Made by a program: the position numbers and the translations under genes
Notes under the pieces: generated by a model
The model's input: the letters and a program-made list of their open reading frames with translations, nothing else
Databases searched by the model: none
Told to the model about the DNA's origin: nothing
Origin: Actinomycetes bacterium
GTDB taxonomy: Bacteria > Actinomycetota > Actinomycetes > Propionibacteriales > Propionibacteriaceae
DNA: 5,738 nt
Direction of reading: 5' to 3'
NCBI GenBank assembly: GCA_023412435.1
Contig: JAEYNS010000197.1
Location: 1 to 5,738 of the forward strand
Shown: piece after piece, positions 1 through 4,702 of the stretch
Position numbering within the stretch: position 1 is the first letter of the stretch
How the letters are laid out: every line of letters starts with the position of its first letter

Positions 1-432
1 GCCGAACTGGAGGAGATGGTCGCCGAGCGCACCGCCGACCTGCAGCGCCTCCAGGCCGAGTACGCCAACTACAAGAAGAGGGTGGACCGCGACCGCGGCC
101 TGGCCCGGATCGCAGGCATCGAGGCCGTCGTGCTCGACCTGCTCCCGGTGCTGGACAGCATCGAGGCAGCCCGTGAGCACGAGGAACTCGTGGGTGGGTT
201 CAAGCTCGTCGCCGACGAACTGGAGAAGATGGCCGGCAAGTACGGCCTCGAGGTCTTCGGAGAGGTGGGCGAACCGTTCGACCCGCACATCCACGACGCC
301 CTGATGCACATGCCCTACGCCGGCGAGCAGGAGATCACCGAGACCGTCGTCTCGGCGGTCATGCAGAAGGGTGTGCGGTTGAACGAGAGGGTGCTGCGGC
401 CGGCACGGGTTGCCGTCGCGGACCCGGCCTGA
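1..432 (+). CDS. grpE: Nucleotide exchange factor GrpE (5'-truncated)
   Basis: GrpE is the cytoplasmic nucleotide exchange factor of the DnaK chaperone; it speeds ADP release from DnaK. The frame is open from base 1, so the true start lies upstream; 143 residues remain and end at TGA 430-432. The visible part begins with a charged heptad-like helix ([18 protein letters not shown]), the end of the long GrpE coiled coil. It continues into the [12 protein letters not shown] helix and the C-terminal beta domain signature: [13 protein letters not shown], then [20 protein letters not shown] and PARVAV. Only the variable N-terminal tail and part of the coiled coil appear to be missing. An in-frame ATG at 16 lies inside the coiled coil and is unlikely to be the start. 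dnaJ follows after 25 bp and then hspR, the usual actinobacterial dnaK operon order. Identity is secure from the signature and the neighbours. Confidence 0.96.
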   Translation, partial: AELEEMVAERTADLQRLQAEYANYKKRVDRDRGLARIAGIEAVVLDLLPVLDSIEAAREHEELVGGFKLVADELEKMAGKYGLEVFGEVGEPFDPHIHDALMHMPYAGEQEITETVVSAVMQKGVRLNERVLRPARVAVADPA

Positions 433-443
433 TCGACGAACGA

Positions 444-453
444 GAGGAGGAGG
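444..453 (+). promoter_or_regulatory. Ribosome binding site of dnaJ
   Basis: The purine run GAGGAGGAGG ends 4 nt before ATG 458, with an AGGAGG core about 7 nt from the start codon. It fixes the dnaJ start at 458. A TTG at 410 in the same frame would begin inside grpE and lacks such a site. Confidence 0.8.
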
Positions 454-457
454 CGCC

Positions 458-1606
458 ATGAGCACGAAGGACTGGCTCGAGAAGGACTACTACAAGGTCC
501 TCGGCGTCTCCTCCGACGCCAGGCCGGAGGAGATCAAGAAGGCCTTCCGCAAGCTCGCCCGCGAGTTGCACCCGGACGCCAACCAGCACAACCCGGAGGC
601 GGAGCGGCGGTTCAAGGAGGTCACCGAGGCCAACGACGTGCTCTCCGACCCGGCCAAGCGCAAGGAGTACGACGACGCCCGCAGCCTGTTCGGCGGCGGC
701 TTCAGGTTCCCGCGCCCCGGCCAGGGCACCGCGGGGCCGTCCATGGACGACCTGTTCCGCAACGTCGGCGACACCAACCTCGGCGACCTGTTCGGCGGCC
801 TGTTCAGTGGCACCGCCGGCCGCCGGCCCGCGTCCGGCCGCGGTCCGCGACGCGGCAGCGACATCGAGGGCGAGGTCACCATCGACTTCGTCCAGGCCGT
901 CGAGGGCACCACGGTCAGCATGCAGACCGTCTCCGATGCCGCCTGCGAGACCTGTCACGGCACCGGCGCGAAGGCAGGGACGCTACCGAAGGTGTGCCGG
1001 GTCTGCCAGGGCAGCGGCATGCAGACCTCCACCACCGGCGGGATGTTCTCGATCAGCGAGCCCTGCCGCGAGTGCCACGGCCGCGGCCTCGTGGTCGAGG
1101 ACCCGTGTCCTACCTGCGGCGGCTCCGGTCGCGGCCAGTCCACCCGCACCATGCAGGTGCGGATCCCGCCGGGCGTGCTGGACGGCCAGCGGATCCGGCT
1201 CACCGGCAAGGGATCGCCGGGCGAGAACTCCGGCGCCGCCGGTGACTTGTACGTGACCGTTCACGTCCGGCCCCACAAGGTGTTCGGACGCAAGGGCCAC
1301 CAGCTCACCGTCACCGTTCCGGTGACCTTCCCCGAAGCCGCGCTTGGCGCGGAGATCGACGTGCCGACGCTGTCCGGGTCGCGGGTCAGGCTGCGGATCC
1401 CGGCCGGTACCCCGAGCGGACGCACCTTCCGGGTGGCAGGCAAGGGCGCTCCCAACGCCCGCGGCGAGACCGGCGACCTGCTGGTCACCGTCGAGGTGCA
1501 GGTGCCCAGGTCGCTGGCGCCGGAGGCCACCGACGCGCTGCGCGCCTACGCCGACCTGGCCGGCGGCGGTGACCCGCGGGCCACCTTGCTGGAGGAGGCC
1601 CGATGA
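458..1606 (+). CDS. dnaJ: Molecular chaperone DnaJ (Hsp40, type I)
   Basis: DnaJ delivers unfolded clients to DnaK and stimulates its ATPase in the cytoplasm. The 382-residue product is full length for a type I DnaJ and has all its parts in order. The J domain (about residues 8-73) carries the HPD motif at H38-P39-D40. A Gly/Phe-rich linker (about 74-133) contains repeated DLF motifs (DDLF, GDLF). The zinc-finger region has four CxxCxGxG repeats beginning at C163, C180, C203 and C217, all cysteines intact. The C-terminal beta domains follow (about 231-350, with [14 protein letters not shown] and FRVAGKGAP). A strong Shine-Dalgarno precedes ATG 458. The stop overlaps the hspR start (ATGA at 1603-1606), suggesting translational coupling. 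It is probably cotranscribed with grpE and an upstream dnaK and repressed by HspR. Actinobacteria often have a second dnaJ paired with hrcA; the hspR neighbour marks this as the dnaK-operon copy. Confidence 0.97.
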   Translation: MSTKDWLEKDYYKVLGVSSDARPEEIKKAFRKLARELHPDANQHNPEAERRFKEVTEANDVLSDPAKRKEYDDARSLFGGGFRFPRPGQGTAGPSMDDLFRNVGDTNLGDLFGGLFSGTAGRRPASGRGPRRGSDIEGEVTIDFVQAVEGTTVSMQTVSDAACETCHGTGAKAGTLPKVCRVCQGSGMQTSTTGGMFSISEPCRECHGRGLVVEDPCPTCGGSGRGQSTRTMQVRIPPGVLDGQRIRLTGKGSPGENSGAAGDLYVTVHVRPHKVFGRKGHQLTVTVPVTFPEAALGAEIDVPTLSGSRVRLRIPAGTPSGRTFRVAGKGAPNARGETGDLLVTVEVQVPRSLAPEATDALRAYADLAGGGDPRATLLEEAR

Positions 1607-2025
1607 GCAAGGACGGACGCCTGCCGGACCGGATCGATCCCGACGCGCCGATCTTCGTCATCTCGGTCGCCGCCCAACTCGCCGAGATGCACCCGCAGAC
1701 GCTGCGCGGCTACGACCGCCTCGGCCTGGTGGTGCCCGGGCGCACCCGCGGACGCGGACGGCGCTATTCGCTGCGCGACGTCGCCCGGTTGCGCCACATC
1801 CAGTTCCTCTCCCAGACCGAGGGCATCAACCTGGAGGGGATTCGGCGGATCCTCGCTCTCGAATCCGAACTGGAGGCGCTCCAGGAGCAGGTGGCCCAGC
1901 TCTCCAGCCTGGCCGAGCACCTGCGCCTCAGCCGCGGGGAGAGCCGTGTCTTCACCGCGGCGCAGTCCGGTGAGGTCCACCTCGGCCGGGTGCGTCCCCG
2001 GCCGCTGCGGGCGATCACAAGCTAG
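1603..2025 (+). CDS. hspR: Heat-shock repressor HspR (MerR family)
   Basis: HspR is the MerR-family repressor of the actinobacterial dnaK operon, known in Streptomyces and mycobacteria to bind HAIR inverted repeats with DnaK as co-repressor. The 140-residue product has a short N-terminal arm, then [20 protein letters not shown] (residues 20-39), the characteristic HspR helix-turn-helix. The wing ([14 protein letters not shown]) and the [18 protein letters not shown] segment (about 67-84) follow. A heptad-like helix (about 85-108) is the probable dimerisation coiled coil, and a basic tail closes the protein. The start at 1603 overlaps the dnaJ stop by 4 bp, and GGAGGAGG in the dnaJ 3' end (from 1591) can serve as ribosome binding site. 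Autoregulation through the operon promoter upstream of the window is inferred from the family. I found no HAIR-like CTTGAGT/ACTCAAG pair inside the window, as expected if the only operator precedes dnaK. Confidence 0.95.
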   Translation: MSKDGRLPDRIDPDAPIFVISVAAQLAEMHPQTLRGYDRLGLVVPGRTRGRGRRYSLRDVARLRHIQFLSQTEGINLEGIRRILALESELEALQEQVAQLSSLAEHLRLSRGESRVFTAAQSGEVHLGRVRPRPLRAITS

Positions 2026-2042
2026 GCACCGATGGACAGGGT

Positions 2043-2080
2043 GCGCGCCACGCGGGTGAGTCCGCTCCCCGGGGGCGCGC
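2043..2080. repeat. Inverted repeat after hspR, possible weak terminator
   Basis: GCGCGCC (2043-2049) and GGCGCGC (2074-2080) are perfect 7-bp complementary arms with a 24-nt loop. The loop itself contains CCCCGGGG (2067-2074), which overlaps the second arm by one base. A second small hairpin, ACCGG-AGCG-CCGGT, lies at 2086-2099. Together they could end or attenuate transcription from the heat-shock operon before the kinase promoter. There is no T-tract, and such repeats arise readily at this GC content, so termination is only a possibility. Confidence 0.3.
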
Positions 2081-2103
2081 CCTCGACCGGAGCGCCGGTG
2101 CCG

Positions 2104-2120
2104 TGAGAGTCCTCTCATCA
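2104..2120. promoter_or_regulatory. Putative response-regulator operator, copy 1 (upstream of kinase)
   Basis: TGAGAGTCCTCTCATCA contains a perfect inverted repeat (TGAGAG-TC-CTCTCA, 2104-2117). It is AT-richer than its surroundings. The whole 17-bp string recurs exactly at 4673-4689, upstream of the small exported-protein gene. Here it sits about 39 bp (centre to centre) upstream of a -10-like hexamer, a usual place for an activator or autoregulator. That the binding protein is the response regulator at 3580-4248 is inference from position. Confidence 0.65.
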
Positions 2121-2146
2121 CCGGTCGCACCCGGGTCGGCGTCCGG

Positions 2147-2152
2147 CAGGAT
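2147..2152 (+). promoter_or_regulatory. Candidate -10 element for a leaderless kinase-regulator mRNA
   Basis: CAGGAT resembles the actinobacterial -10 consensus TANNNT at five of six positions if only the first base is counted as off. It ends 6 nt before ATG 2159, so transcription would begin at or next to the start codon and give a leaderless mRNA. The -35 region around 2124-2129 (GTCGCA) matches poorly, in keeping with an activator-dependent promoter. The same purines (GGATGGGG) could instead act as a weak, close Shine-Dalgarno. Confidence 0.4.
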
Positions 2153-2158
2153 GGGGCA

Positions 2159-3583
2159 ATGGCGCTGACCAGGACGGCGGTGAGTATCCGCACCCGGGTG
2201 ATCGTCGCCGTCACGCTCCTGACCGGGCTGGCGCTGGTGCTGTCCGGGGTCGTGATCTACCTGCAGGGATACTCCGGCACCTCGAACCGGGTGGCGGCCG
2301 ACCTTGCGCGTGCCGCCGACGAGGTCGCAGTACTGGCCGGCGGCAACGATCCCGAGACCGGCGAGCCGTTCGCCAGTCCCGAGGCGCTGCTGCGGGTGGT
2401 GATGCAGCGCGCCGTGCTGCCGCCCTCGGAGGGTTCGTTCGCCATCGTCGGCGACCGGATCCGCTGGACGGCCCAGCCCGGAGTGGAGCTTCGGCCCGAG
2501 GACGACCCCGACCTGGTCGCGGCCACGCTGCCGCTGGCGAAACTGCCCGAGGTCTCGCAGGGTCAGCTGACCACTGCGGTAACGGACTACCACTACATCG
2601 TCGTGCCGGTCCGGTTCGCCGCCACCGGGGACACCGGAGCCCTGGTGCGGGTGGCCGACATGAACGCCGAGCGGACCGTCCTGCAGGCGGTCTACGTCAC
2701 CTATGCGCTGGTCGCGCTCGGTTCGCTGCTGCTGGTCGCGATGCTGATCTGGCTGTTCGTCGGACGGCTGCTGCGGCCGCTGAGCTGGATGCGGGAGACC
2801 GCTGAGCGGATCACCGACACCGACATCACGCAGCGGATCCCGATCCGCGGCAATGACGACCTGTCGGCGCTGGCGACCACCGTGAACCACATGCTCGACC
2901 GGCTGGAGTCCTCACTGGCGAGCCAACGGGAGCTGCTGGACGATGTCGGTCACGAGCTGCGAACCCCGCTCACCATCGTGCGTGGCCACCTCGAGCTGAT
3001 GGACGCCGACGACCCCGGCGACGTCACGTCCACCAGAGCGCTGGTGCTCGACGAGCTGGAGCGGATGCGCCGGATGGTCGAGGACCTGCTGATCCTGGCC
3101 AAGGCCGACCAGCCGGACTTCGTCCAGCCGCAGGCCACCGACGTCGCCCGGTTGACCGACGAGACCCTCGCGAAGGCGAGCACGCTCGGCGACCGCCACT
3201 GGGTGCTCGACCAACTCGCCGACACCGAGGCCGAACTCGACCCGCAGCGGGTGGCGCAGGCCTGGCTGCAGCTGGCCGCCAACGCCGTCCAGTACTCCGA
3301 GCCGGGCACCCGGATCGGGATGGGCAGCCGGGTGCAGGACGGGGAGCTGTGGCTGTGGGTGCGTGACGAGGGGATCGGGATCGCTGTGGCGGACCAGGAA
3401 CGAATCCTCAGCCGCAAGGTCAAGGCGAGGGCGGGCAAGGGCACCGGCCTGGGGCTGGCGATCGTGTCCTCGATCGCCGAGGCGCACCACGGGCGGGTCG
3501 TGGTGGAGTCCGTCCCCGGGGTCGGCAGCCGGATCTCCGTCGTCATCCCGACGGGCGCGAGCAGCGAGGAGGAGCCGTCATGA
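2159..3583 (+). CDS. Membrane sensor histidine kinase
   Basis: This is a sensor kinase expected to autophosphorylate on histidine and pass the phosphate to the regulator encoded next. The 474-residue product has a first membrane segment at about 14-35 and an extracytoplasmic sensor region at about 36-176. The second membrane segment is at about 179-201, followed by a HAMP linker (about 202-255, with LLRPLSWMRETAERI). The HisKA dimerisation helix carries the H box DVGHELRTPLT with phospho-acceptor H265. The HATPase_c domain has its N box at N375 (LAANAVQYS), G1 box DEGIGI (403-408) and G2 box GKGTGLGLAI (426-435). The ATP lid is short and lacks the usual F-box phenylalanines (RILSRKVKARAGK). 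The sensor region resembles nothing I can name, so the signal is unknown. The stop overlaps the regulator start by 4 bp, so the two are one operon. Expression is probably autoregulated through the palindrome at 2104-2120. Confidence 0.93.
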   Translation: MALTRTAVSIRTRVIVAVTLLTGLALVLSGVVIYLQGYSGTSNRVAADLARAADEVAVLAGGNDPETGEPFASPEALLRVVMQRAVLPPSEGSFAIVGDRIRWTAQPGVELRPEDDPDLVAATLPLAKLPEVSQGQLTTAVTDYHYIVVPVRFAATGDTGALVRVADMNAERTVLQAVYVTYALVALGSLLLVAMLIWLFVGRLLRPLSWMRETAERITDTDITQRIPIRGNDDLSALATTVNHMLDRLESSLASQRELLDDVGHELRTPLTIVRGHLELMDADDPGDVTSTRALVLDELERMRRMVEDLLILAKADQPDFVQPQATDVARLTDETLAKASTLGDRHWVLDQLADTEAELDPQRVAQAWLQLAANAVQYSEPGTRIGMGSRVQDGELWLWVRDEGIGIAVADQERILSRKVKARAGKGTGLGLAIVSSIAEAHHGRVVVESVPGVGSRISVVIPTGASSEEEPS

Positions 3584-4248
3584 GCCAGATCCTGATCGTG
3601 GAGGACGAGCCGCGGATCGCAGCGTTCATTGCGAAGGGGCTCAAGGCGGCAGGGTTCGCGACCCTGGTCGAGCCGTCAGGTGTTGCCGCCGTCCAGCTGG
3701 CTGTGGCGGGCGAGGCCGACCTCATCGTGCTCGATATCGGACTGCCCGACATCGACGGCTTCGAGGTGCTCTCGCGGCTGCGCGGCCAGGGCGTGACCGT
3801 GCCGGTGATCATGCTCACCGCCCGTTCCTCGGTCGCCGACACGGTCGCAGGGCTGCAGTCGGGGGCGGACGACTACATGCCCAAGCCGTTCAGTTTCGAG
3901 GAACTGCTGGCCCGGATCCAACTCCGGTTGCGCTCCGACGCGCCGGCGGGTGGCGAAGCCGGCGCGATGGTGCTCTCGCACGGCGACCTCAGCCTCGACC
4001 TGCGGACCCGGCGTGCCTCGGTGGCAGGCCGGACTGTGGACCTGACCGCTCGTGAGTTCACCCTGGCGGAGATGTTCCTGCGCAATCCCGGCCACGTGCT
4101 GAGCCGGGAGCAGCTGTTGTCGGGGGCCTGGGGCTACGACTTCGACCCCGGCTCGAACGTCGTCGACGTCTACGTCAGGTACCTGCGGCGCAAGCTCGGC
4201 GCGGAGCGGTTCGAGACCGTCAGGGGGATGGGCTATCGGCTGGTGTGA
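3580..4248 (+). CDS. OmpR/PhoB-family response regulator
   Basis: This is a DNA-binding response regulator, the partner of the kinase directly upstream. The 222-residue length is typical. The receiver domain (about 1-118) has the acidic pair E8-D9, phospho-acceptor D52 in LDIGLPD, switch threonine T80 in IMLTAR, and K102 in the PKPF motif, so it should be phosphorylatable. The C-terminal winged helix (about 130-222) shows the family pattern LTAREFTLAEMFLRNPGHVL, the recognition-helix region VVDVYVRYLRRKLG, and the ending TVRGMGYRLV. ATG 3580 overlaps the kinase stop (ATGA) and GAGGAGGAG at 3566-3574 is its ribosome binding site. Likely targets are the two identical palindromic elements at 2104-2120 and 4673-4689, giving control of its own operon and of the convergent small gene. 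The gene ends 9 bp from the stop of that gene, with no visible terminator between them. I cannot assign it to a named system. Confidence 0.95.
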   Translation: MSQILIVEDEPRIAAFIAKGLKAAGFATLVEPSGVAAVQLAVAGEADLIVLDIGLPDIDGFEVLSRLRGQGVTVPVIMLTARSSVADTVAGLQSGADDYMPKPFSFEELLARIQLRLRSDAPAGGEAGAMVLSHGDLSLDLRTRRASVAGRTVDLTAREFTLAEMFLRNPGHVLSREQLLSGAWGYDFDPGSNVVDVYVRYLRRKLGAERFETVRGMGYRLV

Positions 4249-4257
4249 CGCCGGAGC

Positions 4258-4608
4258 TCAGTCGGCGGATTCGGCGCTACGCGGCGAGGCCGGGCTGACC
4301 GGGCTGGGCGGGGTGCGGGGAGACTTCGGGGTCTTGGGCGAGGCCGTCGTCCGCGGCTGCGCGGGCGTCTTCGCGGTCGGCGCCGTGGAGGCGGTGATCG
4401 ACGGGCTGGTGGTCGGGGAGGCGCTGGGCGTCGCGGTGACGCTCGGGCTGGCGGACGGGGTCGCCTGCGGTGCTGCCCCGACGGTGATCGCGGGACGCGG
4501 GTCTGCGACGGCCGGCGCGCCGGAACTCAGGGCGGCGAATCCCAGCGCACAGGTGCTGATGCCGAGCGTGCCCGAGACGGCCCAGGCGATGGCTGACTTC
4601 GACAGCAT
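4258..4608 (-). CDS. Small exported Ser/Thr/Pro/Ala-rich protein
   Basis: I do not recognise a named family. The 116-residue product has a short N-terminus with one lysine (MLSKS), a hydrophobic segment at about 6-29, and a possible signal peptidase site after A-V-A at 33-35 (followed by DPRP). If cleaved, the protein is secreted; if not, it stays anchored with the tail outside. The rest (about 36-116) is low complexity, with repeated SPS, TPS and SP units. It turns basic near residues 80-110 (spaced K and R in SPK, TPK, SPR steps) and ends acidic (AESAD). Such tails are typical of disordered wall-spanning linkers and possible O-glycosylation targets. The ATG at 4608 is well supported by AAGGAGGG 4 nt upstream. 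A copy of the palindrome shared with the kinase promoter lies 63-81 bp before the start, so this gene is a likely target of the neighbouring response regulator. It could act as output or accessory sensor; function is unknown. Confidence 0.8.
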   Translation of the reverse strand: MLSKSAIAWAVSGTLGISTCALGFAALSSGAPAVADPRPAITVGAAPQATPSASPSVTATPSASPTTSPSITASTAPTAKTPAQPRTTASPKTPKSPRTPPSPVSPASPRSAESAD

Positions 4609-4612
4609 GCTG

Positions 4613-4620
4613 CCCTCCTT
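4613..4620 (-). promoter_or_regulatory. Ribosome binding site of the small exported protein
   Basis: On the minus strand AAGGAGGG stands 4 nt before the ATG at 4608-4606. It is a near-ideal Shine-Dalgarno and supports both the reality of this small gene and its start. Confidence 0.8.
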
Positions 4621-4632
4621 GGTGACGTCCCC

Positions 4633-4638
4633 ACGCTA
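4633..4638 (-). promoter_or_regulatory. Candidate -10 of the small exported-protein gene
   Basis: On the minus strand TAGCGT fits the actinobacterial TANNNT -10 pattern and would give a start near 4626 with a leader of about 18 nt that includes the Shine-Dalgarno. No good -35 hexamer lies 16-18 bp upstream. The palindromic element ends about 34 bp upstream of this -10, consistent with activation. The assignment rests on pattern only. Confidence 0.45.
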
Positions 4639-4664
4639 ACCGGCGTTCATGAAGGGAACCGGCG
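4638..4664 (-). repeat. Direct repeat CGCCGGTT x2 in the small-gene promoter
   Basis: Read on the minus strand, CGCCGGTT occurs at 4664-4657 and again at 4645-4638, a 19-bp period. Between the copies lies the self-complementary octamer TTCATGAA (4646-4653). The second copy overlaps the first bases of the candidate -10. This may be a second regulator site or chance in GC-rich sequence. Confidence 0.4.
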
Positions 4665-4670
4665 CGGGTC

Positions 4671-4689
4671 GATGAGAGTCCTCTCATCA
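4671..4689. promoter_or_regulatory. Putative response-regulator operator, copy 2 (upstream of small gene)
   Basis: GATGAGAG-TC-CTCTCATC (4671-4688) is a perfect inverted repeat with 8-bp arms. Bases 4673-4689 are identical to 2104-2120. It lies 13 bp beyond the stop codon of the phosphotransferase gene and upstream of the small exported-protein gene, both on the minus strand. A terminator role for the upstream gene is less likely: there is no T-tract, the loop would be only 2-4 nt, and an exact copy sits in a promoter region. Confidence 0.65.
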
Positions 4690-4702
4690 AGGGGCCGGCA
4701 GG

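Noticed and set aside
410..457. Upstream TTG start for dnaJ, adding 16 residues
   Set aside because: It would start inside grpE without a ribosome binding site. ATG 458 has a strong one and the J domain begins right after it.
359..958. Long open frame on the minus strand opposite grpE/dnaJ (199 codons)
   Set aside because: It is antisense to well-identified dnaJ and has the skewed composition expected of a shadow frame in high-GC DNA (mainly Ala, Gly, Val, Leu, Arg). It has no recognisable domain.
1..2160. HspR operator (HAIR) or CIRCE element within the window
   Set aside because: I found no CTTGAGT-N7-ACTCAAG-like or CIRCE-like inverted repeat by eye. The operator is expected upstream of dnaK, outside the window.
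2015..2890. 291-codon open frame on the minus strand opposite the sensor kinase
   Set aside because: It is rich in Gln, Arg, Gly, Asp and His with no domain and lies wholly over a clear kinase gene. It also runs through the shared operator. This is a high-GC shadow frame.
4258..4608. Small exported protein as a lipoprotein (Cys20)
   Set aside because: The sequence before the cysteine is I-S-T-C; Thr at -1 does not fit a lipobox, which needs Gly, Ala or Ser. The hydrophobic segment also continues past the cysteine. A signal peptide or anchor is the better reading.
4313..4639. 108-codon + strand frame opposite the small exported-protein gene
   Set aside because: It has a low-complexity Gly/Ala/Val composition and no convincing ribosome binding site. 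The minus-strand frame has a near-perfect Shine-Dalgarno and an export signal, so that strand is preferred.
4671..4690. Palindrome as a rho-independent terminator for the phosphotransferase gene
   Set aside because: There is no following T-tract on the minus strand, the loop would be 2-4 nt and the stem is not GC-rich. The exact copy at 2104-2120 lies in a promoter region.
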